Assembly (NCBI GenBank): GCA_024277815.1
Contig: JAJRUM010000019.1
Span: 1-64,000, forward strand
DNA from: Gammaproteobacteria bacterium
GTDB taxonomy: Bacteria; Pseudomonadota; Gammaproteobacteria; Xanthomonadales; SZUA-36
DNA: 64,000 nucleotides
Direction: 5' to 3'
Numbering within the stretch: the stretch's first letter is position 1; each line of letters starts with the position of its first letter. The notes beneath the pieces were generated by a model. That model saw only the letters and a program-made list of their open reading frames with translations, had not been told where the DNA came from and did not search any database. A program made the translations under genes and the position numbers. Positions 36,538 through 45,751 of this stretch are shown here, piece by piece.

Positions 36538-37740
36538 TCAGCCCTGAATTGAATCTGCTTCTTTTGGTTGCGCAGCCGAGTTGGCCCGGATCACCGGGTA
36601 GAGCAGGGGGAACGATATCACGAGGCACGCTACACCGAAAAGCAGTACTGCGTTGTAGTTCAATTCGCCACCCGCAGGCTGCGCAACCTCCAGTATGGTT
36701 GCCGCCACTGCCGGCCCCAGGCCCATACCACAAGCGATTACAAAATTTGTCAGGATGGCGACCCGCCCGGAAGGATCCAGCAAGGTCATATTAGCTAACA
36801 GGTAGGGCAGCGTGAACCACCAGGCAAACTTGAACAGCTGTGACGAAATCGCGTAGAAAGTGATGCTTTGCAGGTTGAGCAGCAACAAGACTCCGGCAGC
36901 AACCAGCAGGTAGCCCGCTAACGGCGGCAGCAGGCGACCCATTCTGGTGCTTAACCAGGTTGCGACAGCCGCACCCGCAACACCGACAATGGAAGCCGCA
37001 GACAAGACGTAGCCTATCATTTCTGCATCCAGGCTTGCCGCTGACGCTATGCGTTCGACATAAGCCCAAACGCCGCCAATAGTAGTAAAAAACAACAGCA
37101 GGGCCAGCAGACCCAGAGGTGCCAATCGACGTGCCCTGGGAGGCATACCTTTCCAGCCGGACTTGTGATCAGATGAGCCCGTCGCCGGCATATAGCGAAC
37201 GGGATACAACAGCAATGCCATGGCCACGGCCATGACCAGGAAAAAACCCTGCAAGCCAAACACGGGCAGTAAATGTGGAAGCACCGCAAAGCCCAGTACG
37301 GCAACAACGATCTGCCCGAGCGACCAGAAACCAAATGTTCTCTCCTGATTCTGCGTCATGCCGGTCACCACGATTGTCATCGTCATGATGGTGCCAAGGG
37401 CGAGGCCTGAGATGAACCTTGTGGGCAACAGCAGCTCGAATGTCGTCAGGCTGGCTGAAATTATATAGGCTACAACAATGATGCCAATTGAAGCATAGAG
37501 GATCCTGTGCCAGTTGAAGCGCGCAATGATCAAGAGTGTCGAAAAAGTTGATAACGCTGCGCCAATAAGCTCTGCCGCAATCAGGTAACCCCCTTGTTGT
37601 GCTGAAAACCCAAGACTGGTGACATAGGCACCAACCAGTAGCGGGCTTAATACGGCAGCGGCGGGTGTGACGGCAGCCAGCAGTGTAATAGCCCAAAGGG
37701 TGGGTGCCCGGTTTACGTCAATTTTATGGTTAATGTCCAC
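36538..37740 (-). CDS. MFS transporter of unknown substrate
   Basis: A 400-residue, 12-TM major facilitator protein with long hydrophobic helices and a charged central loop (MPATGSSDHKSGWKGMPPRARR). I do not recognise a subfamily motif. It is upstream of acoA by 185 bases in the same direction and divergent from the LuxR regulator, so it may import a substrate of the aco operon. Export is also possible. Confidence 0.78.
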   Translation of the reverse strand: MDINHKIDVNRAPTLWAITLLAAVTPAAAVLSPLLVGAYVTSLGFSAQQGGYLIAAELIGAALSTFSTLLIIARFNWHRILYASIGIIVVAYIISASLTTFELLLPTRFISGLALGTIMTMTIVVTGMTQNQERTFGFWSLGQIVVAVLGFAVLPHLLPVFGLQGFFLVMAVAMALLLYPVRYMPATGSSDHKSGWKGMPPRARRLAPLGLLALLLFFTTIGGVWAYVERIASAASLDAEMIGYVLSAASIVGVAGAAVATWLSTRMGRLLPPLAGYLLVAAGVLLLLNLQSITFYAISSQLFKFAWWFTLPYLLANMTLLDPSGRVAILTNFVIACGMGLGPAVAATILEVAQPAGGELNYNAVLLFGVACLVISFPLLYPVIRANSAAQPKEADSIQG

Positions 37741-37949
37741 GGCCTTATTCAGCGATTGGGGTTCATCGGGTTAATACTACCTCACCCGCGTTTTGGTAAC
37801 GCCAACGGAGAAACCACACCTGACAAGGTGCGAAAACGAAAAACATGTATACTGACAGAAGAGGTTAACGGCTAATATCATCGGTTTAAATAGCGCAAAG
37901 TGCCTATTCCAGAAGCACCGGAGCACCACATCTGCAGCCTGCTAAACAT

Positions 37950-39083
37950 ATGATAGAATTGCAGAAAAATGATCTACATGAAATTCTCGACCTGAGCAGA
38001 GTCGCTCTGGAATGCGATACCCTGGGTAGCCTGCAAAAGAATATTCTGCTGGAAATCCAGCATATGGTGCACGCAGATACCAGCGTCTATTTTGATGTCA
38101 GCCGCACAACCCTTGGCTGGCAATTTACCAACGGTATCTCCCATGGCGTCCCTGAAGAAGCACCCAAAACCTGGTGCGACAAGTACCAGACCATGGATCC
38201 TTTCGTGTTCCTCCTGTCCAGCCCGCTTCAGTCCGGCAACAAGCAGGTACTCACTTCACGTGATATCGCCGGAGCGAAAGATTATGTCGATACGGAGTTC
38301 TATACTGACTTTCTAAAACCTCAGTCGATTTTCCACATGATGGCAGTAGGTCTGACCACCGGATCCGGACTGATAGGCCTGCTGGGCTTGCACCGTTCAG
38401 CCAAAGGTTCTGCCTTTTCCCGTAAGAGCATTGCCAAAGTGAGCGCGATGGTTCCGTATATCTCAGCAGCGGTTCAGAAAATCAAACTCGCAGAGATGAC
38501 CGACATTCGTGAAGAACTCATCCGCACCCTGACCGCCGACCTGAGCCACCGGGGACTGGTGATCCTCAATAAGGACTTCCTGCCGGTTTTCCTCGACAAG
38601 AAAACCCGCAACATACTCAATATTCCGACCTATGGCGGCCATGAAATAGTCAAGCCTGTTACCAATTTGCTGCCTGCAGAAATTATGCAGGCCTGCCTGG
38701 AGATAAAAAGAAAAGTACCCGCCTTTGGCAGCAACCAGCGCAACGAACGGGTCCGGTTTGAAGTGAAGCACGAGGGCAGCTACCTCGCGGGTTACCTGTA
38801 CGCCTACCAACCCCAGGGCAAAGACCTGTACTTTGTCATCTGCCTCGACACAAAACCCGGGCTGTCGTCAACATCTGAAGATTTTTCTGAGTTTCACCTG
38901 ACCCCCCGGGAGGTTGAGGTTGCTTACCTAATCAGCGCGGGCATGACGAACCCGGAAATTGCAGAGAAGCTCTATATCAGCATACGTACCGTGCAAGCAC
39001 ATTTGCGCACAATTTATAGAAAAGTAAAAGTGCACAACAGAACCAGCCTGGTCTCACGCCTGATGCTGGACAACCGCCACTGA
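37950..39083 (+). CDS. LuxR-type transcriptional regulator with GAF-like N-terminus
   Basis: A 377-residue regulator. The C-terminal ~60 residues are a LuxR helix-turn-helix (LTPREVEVAYLISAGMTNPEIAEKLYISIRTVQAHLRTIYRKVKVHNRTSLVSRL). The first ~175 residues look like a GAF sensor (HMVHADTSVYFDVSRTTLGWQFTNG... MMAVGLTTGSGLIGLLGLHR). It is longer than acyl-homoserine-lactone LuxR proteins and lacks their signature, so quorum sensing is unlikely. It lies between the MFS-aco cluster and DUF3604-nagBA and could regulate either or both. Confidence 0.85.
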   Translation: MIELQKNDLHEILDLSRVALECDTLGSLQKNILLEIQHMVHADTSVYFDVSRTTLGWQFTNGISHGVPEEAPKTWCDKYQTMDPFVFLLSSPLQSGNKQVLTSRDIAGAKDYVDTEFYTDFLKPQSIFHMMAVGLTTGSGLIGLLGLHRSAKGSAFSRKSIAKVSAMVPYISAAVQKIKLAEMTDIREELIRTLTADLSHRGLVILNKDFLPVFLDKKTRNILNIPTYGGHEIVKPVTNLLPAEIMQACLEIKRKVPAFGSNQRNERVRFEVKHEGSYLAGYLYAYQPQGKDLYFVICLDTKPGLSSTSEDFSEFHLTPREVEVAYLISAGMTNPEIAEKLYISIRTVQAHLRTIYRKVKVHNRTSLVSRLMLDNRH

Positions 39084-39193
39084 GTACTCCCGGCCAACTG
39101 CACCAACCTGCCTGATACATTGCCTGTTACCGCTTTCTGAATTACAGTCTTGCACCGCTACCCCATTATTTATTATCGGGATGAGAAACCACT

Positions 39194-41188
39194 GTGATCA
39201 AGAAACTGAGTTTAAGCCTGGCCATACTATCCGCCGCATTATTGCTGCCCGTTCCGGAGTCCAGCGCGTCAGGATCTCCAACCAGCCAGCCCGGTAAAGG
39301 CTTTGCGGCTGTCCAGCCCAATGAGGGTACGGCAGCGCAGTTTGGAACCTGGACCGTCACCTATACCGTCGGCCAAAAACAGATCTATCCGGGTGGCGGG
39401 ATCAGGGTGCAACTACCGGATGAATGGCACTCCGGATCACGGAATTCTGCCAGCCGCTTACAAACCATAGACCCAACTGACAACAACTACATTACCGCAG
39501 CGTCTTCTAACCCAAAGGTTGCAGTCAAAGCCATTGTTGAAGATGAGCGCGGCGATATTCTGATCAAGCACGCGAAAGTTTCAATGGATGGCCGCAGTGA
39601 GCGCTACGTGTTTGTAACCCGGGCGATACTGGAAAGTGGCACGCTGAAGCAGGGCGATACGATATCAGTGGTCTACGGCGATCGCTCCGCCGGGTCACCC
39701 GGATACCGGGCATCAGCAATCTCGACACCACCTACCGCGATCCTGGTGGCCGTTGACTACAACGGCGATGGCAACTTTCAACTACTGAAAAACCTGCCAC
39801 AGATAGCGGCCCGGCCCGCATCAGCTGAAGATATGTGGGTCCACCTGCCTTCTCAGGCCATGGTCGGGGAAACCATTGTTGGGCGGGTGGCGCTGGTGGA
39901 TCAGGGCACCAATGCCATCGACCATGTCGCCGCCCTGCAACTGGCCCGCTTTCATGGTGAGGCTGATTTTCCAGAAGAATTGCTGATTGAGGCTGACAAA
40001 GGATATGTGGAGTTTGCAATAACACCGCAGCAAACCGGTGTCTTCCGCCTCAAGGTCAGGACCAAAGACCTGGAGCTCGAAACCATCTCCAACCCAATGC
40101 TGGTTACCCGGACTGAAGCAAAGCAAAAGATCTATTGGGGGGACCTGCACTCTCATTCATTCTATAGCTGGGATGGCGTTGGTCACCAGAATTTTGACTA
40201 TGCGCGATATATTGCCGGCCTGGATTTCTACGCCATGACCGACCACTCCCAACTGCCCAGGGGCGAGAACCTTTACCGCGGCCTCAGCGAAGCCAACTGG
40301 GATGAGTACACGGCTCTGATTGACCACTACAACGATCCGCCACGGTTTGTCACCATCCAGGCCTATGAGTGTTCCTTCGGCGCGCCTTATGGCCACCACA
40401 ATGTCTACTTTCGCGACAAGCCAGGCGTGATGGAATATCCAGGACAAACTACCCTGCCTGAGCTCTGGAGCCGTCTTCATCAGGGTAATGCCATCACCAT
40501 TCCACACCACAGCGGCAAATTTCCGAAGGACCTGGATTTCTCTGTTGACAACCCGGGCCTGAGGCGAAACTTTGAGGTCTACTCCGGACACGGACTCAGC
40601 GAGGCATACGACCCGTCTCACCCGCTCGCCTTTGAGCAAAGCATTTTTACCTGGGATTCTGTCTCCATACAGCAGCCGTCATACCTGCAGGATGTGTGGC
40701 AGATGGGCTTGCTCATGTCGACCATTGCCTCCTCCGATGACCACCGTTCCCACCCCGGTCAGCCACAGTACGGCTTGGCCGCCGTCAGGGCTCCTGAACA
40801 AACCCGTGATGCAATATTTCAGGGCCTGTATGACCGCCGGACCTATGGCACCACCGGTGCAAAAATTATCCTCGATTTCCATGTTGATGATATTCCCATG
40901 GGGTTGTCGGGCCAGGTCAGTGCTACACCGGTCATCAGTATTGAAGCCTACGGAACAGATGAAATTGACTGGATTGAATTATTACGCCTGCAGGCGGGAG
41001 ACGATGGTTTCCAAATCATTCAGAGGTGGGAGCCTGACAGTTGGGACTTTAAAGCATTCTGGGTGGACGAGAGCCATACACCAGGCGCTATGTATTACTA
41101 TCGCCTCAAACAGAAAAGTAAAATTCGCAAGCGTGCCGTCATGGCCTGGTCTTCGCCAATATGGACGAAGCAGGATAACCAACCCTGA
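39194..41188 (+). CDS. Secreted DUF3604 (PHP-type metallohydrolase-like) protein
   Basis: A 664-residue protein with a signal peptide (KLSLSLAILSAALLLPVPESSASG). Residues ~1-310 are beta-rich. From ~315 the DUF3604 domain shows PHP-like metal motifs: YWGDLHSHSFYSWDG, YAMTDHSQLP, IPHHSGK and ASSDDHRSHPG. The family has no settled reaction; the ligands suggest a metal-dependent hydrolase, perhaps a phospho- or phosphonoesterase. It starts at GTG 39194 and precedes nagB by 42 bases, hinting at a periplasmic role on a modified amino sugar. Confidence 0.82.
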   Translation: MIKKLSLSLAILSAALLLPVPESSASGSPTSQPGKGFAAVQPNEGTAAQFGTWTVTYTVGQKQIYPGGGIRVQLPDEWHSGSRNSASRLQTIDPTDNNYITAASSNPKVAVKAIVEDERGDILIKHAKVSMDGRSERYVFVTRAILESGTLKQGDTISVVYGDRSAGSPGYRASAISTPPTAILVAVDYNGDGNFQLLKNLPQIAARPASAEDMWVHLPSQAMVGETIVGRVALVDQGTNAIDHVAALQLARFHGEADFPEELLIEADKGYVEFAITPQQTGVFRLKVRTKDLELETISNPMLVTRTEAKQKIYWGDLHSHSFYSWDGVGHQNFDYARYIAGLDFYAMTDHSQLPRGENLYRGLSEANWDEYTALIDHYNDPPRFVTIQAYECSFGAPYGHHNVYFRDKPGVMEYPGQTTLPELWSRLHQGNAITIPHHSGKFPKDLDFSVDNPGLRRNFEVYSGHGLSEAYDPSHPLAFEQSIFTWDSVSIQQPSYLQDVWQMGLLMSTIASSDDHRSHPGQPQYGLAAVRAPEQTRDAIFQGLYDRRTYGTTGAKIILDFHVDDIPMGLSGQVSATPVISIEAYGTDEIDWIELLRLQAGDDGFQIIQRWEPDSWDFKAFWVDESHTPGAMYYYRLKQKSKIRKRAVMAWSSPIWTKQDNQP

Positions 41189-41230
41189 ACCGCCGCTGAA
41201 TGCAGAGAACCACCAACAGGATTACCCCGC

Positions 41231-41971
41231 ATGAAGATTGAAATTTGTAATACCCAAAAAGAACTGGGGGTGCTGGCTGCAAAAATTGGCACGGTCGCCA
41301 TTCGCAAAGCCGCGGCCAGCAAAGACCGGGTAACGGCCATCCTGCCCACCGGTGCCAGCCAGTTCTCAATGTTTAAACAGTTAACCTCCGAACCCGATAT
41401 TCCGTGGCCACGTATTGATGTCTTTCACCTGGATGAATATGTGGGCATAGGTGACGACCACCCTGCCAGCTTCCGACGCTACCTGTACGATCGCCTGGTC
41501 GCAAAAGTCCCAAACCTGGGTTCTTTCCACGGTATCGAGGGAGATGCACAGGATATCGGGCAGGAGATCGCCAGGCTGAATGGCCTGCTCGGTGACAGGG
41601 GGGTTGATATCTGCTTCGCCGGGATAGGCGAGAACGGGCACCTGGCCTTTAATGACCCGCCCGCCGATTTCGCTACCACAGACCCCTATATCCAGGTGAG
41701 CCTTGATACCGTGTGCCGACAGCAGCAGGTCAACGAAGGCTGGTTTGAGAGCCTTGATGTTGTGCCGACTCAGGCCGTCACGATGAGCATCAGCCAAATG
41801 ATGAAAAGTGACTGTCTGATCATCACCGTACCGGAATCCCGTAAAGCAAAGGCTGTCAAAAATGCTCTCGAGAGTGCGGTCAGTCCACAGTTCCCGGCAT
41901 CCATACTGCAACAACATCCCAACTGCTACCTGTTGCTGGATCTTGATTCATCTGCCTTATTGAAAAAGTAG
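41231..41971 (+). CDS. nagB: Glucosamine-6-phosphate deaminase
   Basis: Converts glucosamine-6-phosphate to fructose-6-phosphate and ammonia in the cytosol. At 246 residues it is the short, probably non-allosteric form. Motifs: LPTGASQFSMF (phosphate loop), VFHLDEYVGIGDDHPASFRRYL with the catalytic Asp, and GIGENGHLAFNDPPADF with the active-site histidine. nagA follows six bases downstream. Confidence 0.93.
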   Translation: MKIEICNTQKELGVLAAKIGTVAIRKAAASKDRVTAILPTGASQFSMFKQLTSEPDIPWPRIDVFHLDEYVGIGDDHPASFRRYLYDRLVAKVPNLGSFHGIEGDAQDIGQEIARLNGLLGDRGVDICFAGIGENGHLAFNDPPADFATTDPYIQVSLDTVCRQQQVNEGWFESLDVVPTQAVTMSISQMMKSDCLIITVPESRKAKAVKNALESAVSPQFPASILQQHPNCYLLLDLDSSALLKK

Positions 41972-41977
41972 CAACCA

Positions 41978-43144
41978 ATGAACGGCGACAGCGGCATACC
42001 AAACCCCCGGCGGTCACCGTCTTCGCAAATACTTGATACGGGCAATGAGTACCTGGCCGTCACCAAAGGCCCTGACCAACAGACCACCATTTCCCGCTAC
42101 TCACCCGGACCAGAATATGTTCCAACAGCCACAGCCGGCCTGGTGGATTTACAGGTAAACGGCTTTGCCGGCATAGACTTCAACAATGGCAACCTGAGTG
42201 CCAATGATATGGACCACGCTCTGGGCGCAATGCTCGCAACCGGCGTTACCACCTGCCTTCCCACCATCATCACCGCATCAGAACACTGTCTGCGTGAGCG
42301 ATTGATGGCATTGGACCAGGCGGTTACTGCAAGTGAGCTTGGCCCCCGAATGGTTCCTGGCTACCACCTTGAGGGCCCGTTCCTCAACCCCAAACCAGGC
42401 TATGCGGGCTGTCACCCGCCGCAGGAGATGGTCTTGCCGTCTGTCGAGCTTCTGCGCAGGCTCGAACAGGATCTGGCCCGGCCAATTCTCTATCTCACGC
42501 TGGCACCCGAACTTGACCGTGCACCCGAAATAATTCACTGGGCCGCCAGCCAGCATAAAATCGTCGGTGCCGGTCACTCAGCCGTCACTCAAAAATCACT
42601 TTCTGAGGCCATCGCCGCAGGCTTGAGTGTGGCAACACACCTCGGCAACGGGGTCGCCCAGGTACTACCAAAGTTTGACAACCCCGTTCAATGGCAACTT
42701 GCAGAAGACCGGGTAACCGGCTGCTTTATCGCCGATGGGGTACATATCCCCGCTCCGATCCTCAAGTCCTTGATACGTGCCAAGGGCATCAACCGGTCTG
42801 TGCTGGTCACCGATGCCATGGCGGCCGCTGCAGCGCCTGCAGGCACCTACTCCCTGGCCGGGATGGCCGTGGAATCCAATGACGCGGGTGTTGTGAACTT
42901 GAAGGACAGCCCCCTGCTGGCCGGTTCTGCACTCACCATGGGCAAGGCGGTGGCCAATATTACCCGCTGGGGAATTGCAGATTTTCGTTCTGCTTTGAGA
43001 ATGGCATGCGCCAACCCGCTGGGCCTGCTCGCGCCCGTACTTAAAGCGCACGACATTACCATCAACCTTGGCGAACTCGAATGGGGACATGACGGCCAAC
43101 CCCTGAAAACCAGCCTGGGTTACCCTCTTCCACCTGGTTTGTAA
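41978..43144 (+). CDS. nagA: N-acetylglucosamine-6-phosphate deacetylase
   Basis: A 388-residue amidohydrolase producing glucosamine-6-phosphate for NagB. Metal and catalytic residues are visible: LVDLQVNGFAGIDFNNG, YHLEGPFLNPKPGYAGCH, GAGHSA and VTDAMAAAAAPAGTYSLAG (catalytic Asp). The usual HLFNAM is HLGNGVAQ here, a variant. The product of nagA feeds nagB in the same operon. No GlcNAc kinase or PTS is seen in the window, so the source of the 6-phosphate is not explained. Confidence 0.92.
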   Translation: MNGDSGIPNPRRSPSSQILDTGNEYLAVTKGPDQQTTISRYSPGPEYVPTATAGLVDLQVNGFAGIDFNNGNLSANDMDHALGAMLATGVTTCLPTIITASEHCLRERLMALDQAVTASELGPRMVPGYHLEGPFLNPKPGYAGCHPPQEMVLPSVELLRRLEQDLARPILYLTLAPELDRAPEIIHWAASQHKIVGAGHSAVTQKSLSEAIAAGLSVATHLGNGVAQVLPKFDNPVQWQLAEDRVTGCFIADGVHIPAPILKSLIRAKGINRSVLVTDAMAAAAAPAGTYSLAGMAVESNDAGVVNLKDSPLLAGSALTMGKAVANITRWGIADFRSALRMACANPLGLLAPVLKAHDITINLGELEWGHDGQPLKTSLGYPLPPGL

Positions 43145-43203
43145 CGGGCCCTGCATCCTTGGCATAGGCAGTTTGCGCTATGTTTTTCGCTAAAAGAAAA
43201 TGA

Positions 43204-43219
43204 TAGCTTGATCATGCTA
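43204..43219. promoter_or_regulatory. Imperfect palindrome upstream of the TonB receptor
   Basis: TAGCTTGATCATGCTA is a 16-base palindrome with one mismatched pair, 135 bases before the receptor ATG. It may be an operator, but it differs from the LacI site found further right. The rest of this 210-base gap shows nothing I can name. Confidence 0.3.
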
Positions 43220-43354
43220 AGAGAGGTTTGGTTAGAGAATCCTGCCCAAGTGCATGGCTTTACCTTTCCGATCAGAGGCGCTATTGGTGGGGTTCGGGCG
43301 GCGGTTCCAACAGCCGCTCCGGCAGTTACATAAACTTGAAATGGGATATACGTC

Positions 43355-45649
43355 ATGAGAGTACACGTCAGAAAATTTATTGGTTTTGCTGCGCGCTTGA
43401 ATTTAACGCTGTTGTTTATTCTTGGCCTGGCGGCATTCTCCAGCCCGCTGGCGGCGCAAGACGCAGCCGGAGAAGGCTCTTTCGTTCTTGAGGAGGTCAT
43501 TGTCACCGCCCAGAAACGGGAAGAGAACCTGCAGGACGTACCCGTTGCGATCACGGCAATTACTGCCGACATGATCGACAGGGCCCGGATTGTATCCATT
43601 GAGGATATTGCCAACATATCAACGTCAGTTAACTGGCAACGGGGCCTCACCTCTTCCAACAGTACAGTCTCAATTCGTGGCGTGGGTACCATCAATTTTG
43701 GTACCGGCGTAGAATCCAGTGTGGGTATCGTCCAGGACGGCGTTGTTCTCAGTAAGCAGAATGAAGCTTTCGGCGACCTTTTCAACCTGGATCGCATTGA
43801 AGTGCTGCGCGGTCCCCAGGGCACCCTGTTTGGTAAAAATGCTTCTGCGGGTGTTATTCATCTGATCACCAGAGCGCCGACCGAAGAGTTTGAAAGCAAG
43901 GGCGACCTGTTCTACGGATCATTCAATGAAATAGTCGCCCGCGGCACCGTATCGGGAGCGCTGTCAGATTCCGGAAAAGTGCTGGGAAGAGTCACTGCCT
44001 ACTACCGCTCAGTTAATGGCAACGTCAACAATTTGTTTGATGGCTCAAAACTCAACGGCATTGACAGCAGTTACGGCATTCGTGGAAAACTGGCGTTTGA
44101 GGCCAGCGATAAACTTAATTTCCTCTTCATCGCCGACTATTCAAGCCTGAATTCAGACTGTTGTGCTGAGCCTTACCGGACATTGCCACCCAACACCAAT
44201 ATCTTTGGTATCCCGGGTGGTGATTTTAATGTCTACGATGCCGCTGCCGGTGCAGAAATCAGCCCATCCAGCCTTGATACATCCATTGACGCACCCGCAT
44301 TTGGCAACTACAAGAGCAGTGGTGTTTCCATGCAGGTCAACTATGACATGGAGTCTGGCCGGTTCATTTCGATCACTTCATTGCGTCAGTGGGAAGAAGA
44401 GAATAACAACGACATCGACTGGAGCCCGATTTCGGTTTTCCAGATCAATGGCGGACATAAAGAGCAGGATACATTTACCCAGGAGTTTCGCTTTGAGTCA
44501 GCTTCAGACGGCCCATGGGAATACGTCGCTGGCCTGTTCTACTATGACAACAAGGCTGTCAATGATTTCAACAGAACCTTTTTTGAAGTACTCAAACATG
44601 ATTTTGATACGACCAATAACACGCTCAACTATGCCGGGTTTGGTGACCTGCGTTACACCTTCGATACCGGTACAACGGTGGCGGTTGGTGCTCGCTGGCA
44701 GCATGAAAAAATTGACTACAAAGCCAACGCGCAAAGAACGGGGTTCAATACCGAAGACTTCCCGGATCTGGCGACTTCATTCTCAGATAGTGCCACAACT
44801 TTCAAGACCTCTTTACAACAGGCCTTTGGCGAAAGCAGCATGGCCTATGTTTCCTTCTCACAGGGCTACAAAGGGCAGGCGCTTGACCTTGGCTCAGGCC
44901 TGAACCTGGCAGCTGCCGAGCGCTTTCCAATCGCGCCTGAAACTGTGGACTCCTGGGAAATTGGCATGAAATCAGAATTTCTTGACCATCGTCTGCGCTT
45001 CAACATCGTGGGCTTTTACTCCGACTTTAAAAACTTCCAAACCCAGGCTTTTGACAGCGAAGCATTGGCTTTCCGGATACTCAACGCCGGAGATGTACGC
45101 TCGAAGGGTATAGAAATTGAGTCTCAGTTAGCAGCTACAGAATCTCTCGTGCTGACCTTGAACGCCACGCTCCAGGATATCGAGATCATCAATATGGTCG
45201 ACGTTGGCTGTTATGCCGGACAAACTGAAGAGCAAGGGTGCTTCCCGGTACCGAATAGCCGCCGCAAAACCCAAAGTGTGGTTGGTGGAACCCTGCCTAA
45301 CGCACCTGACACCAAGATCTACGTTGCCGGCGACTGGACTGGAACGGCCGGAGCCTACGACAGCTTCGTAAACCTGAACTACACCTGGCAAAGTAAAGTG
45401 CTGTATGAATTGAACCAGAACCCACTGGCTTACCAGGACAGCTTTGGCATCACCAACCTCAGTTTTGGTTTACGCAAGCCGGATAGCGGGTTGGAACTGA
45501 CCCTCTATGTTAACAACATGCTGGATCAAAGCTACGTATCGTCCATCCGCGCGCCTGGCGGGCTTTGGGGTGGCTCAACCGGTACGGTACACCAGATACC
45601 GAGAGGTTCTGAGCGTACCTTTGGTATCAGGGTTGGCTTCTCTCGTTAG
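43355..45649 (+). CDS. TonB-dependent outer-membrane receptor
   Basis: A 764-residue outer-membrane active importer. The signal peptide ends near SSPLAAQD. A TonB box (LEEVIVTAQK) is followed by the plug (DVPVAITAITADMIDRARIVSIEDIA..., VLRGPQGTLFGKNASAGVIHLITRAP) and a 22-strand-type barrel ending in an aromatic-containing C-terminus (SERTFGIRVGFSR). Placed between nagA and the GH2/uronate genes, it probably imports an oligosaccharide containing uronate or amino sugar. It converges on the GH2 gene at a long nested terminator. Confidence 0.92.
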   Translation: MRVHVRKFIGFAARLNLTLLFILGLAAFSSPLAAQDAAGEGSFVLEEVIVTAQKREENLQDVPVAITAITADMIDRARIVSIEDIANISTSVNWQRGLTSSNSTVSIRGVGTINFGTGVESSVGIVQDGVVLSKQNEAFGDLFNLDRIEVLRGPQGTLFGKNASAGVIHLITRAPTEEFESKGDLFYGSFNEIVARGTVSGALSDSGKVLGRVTAYYRSVNGNVNNLFDGSKLNGIDSSYGIRGKLAFEASDKLNFLFIADYSSLNSDCCAEPYRTLPPNTNIFGIPGGDFNVYDAAAGAEISPSSLDTSIDAPAFGNYKSSGVSMQVNYDMESGRFISITSLRQWEEENNNDIDWSPISVFQINGGHKEQDTFTQEFRFESASDGPWEYVAGLFYYDNKAVNDFNRTFFEVLKHDFDTTNNTLNYAGFGDLRYTFDTGTTVAVGARWQHEKIDYKANAQRTGFNTEDFPDLATSFSDSATTFKTSLQQAFGESSMAYVSFSQGYKGQALDLGSGLNLAAAERFPIAPETVDSWEIGMKSEFLDHRLRFNIVGFYSDFKNFQTQAFDSEALAFRILNAGDVRSKGIEIESQLAATESLVLTLNATLQDIEIINMVDVGCYAGQTEEQGCFPVPNSRRKTQSVVGGTLPNAPDTKIYVAGDWTGTAGAYDSFVNLNYTWQSKVLYELNQNPLAYQDSFGITNLSFGLRKPDSGLELTLYVNNMLDQSYVSSIRAPGGLWGGSTGTVHQIPRGSERTFGIRVGFSR

Positions 45650-45681
45650 CAACAACTAACCGGTCAGGCATACATTGCTTA

Positions 45682-45746
45682 TGCCGTACCCAGGCACAAA
45701 AAGGCCACTTCCTGTGAAGTGGCCTTTTTTATGCCTGGGTACGGCA
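45682..45746. terminator. Nested bidirectional terminator hairpin between TonB receptor and GH2
   Basis: An inner stem GGCCACTTC-CTGT-GAAGTGGCC flanked by A5 and T6 runs is a terminator on both strands. It is enclosed by perfect 15-base outer arms TGCCGTACCCAGGCA / TGCCTGGGTACGGCA, making a 65-base, nearly perfect palindrome. It separates two convergent genes. Confidence 0.9.
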
Positions 45747-45751
45747 CCCGC

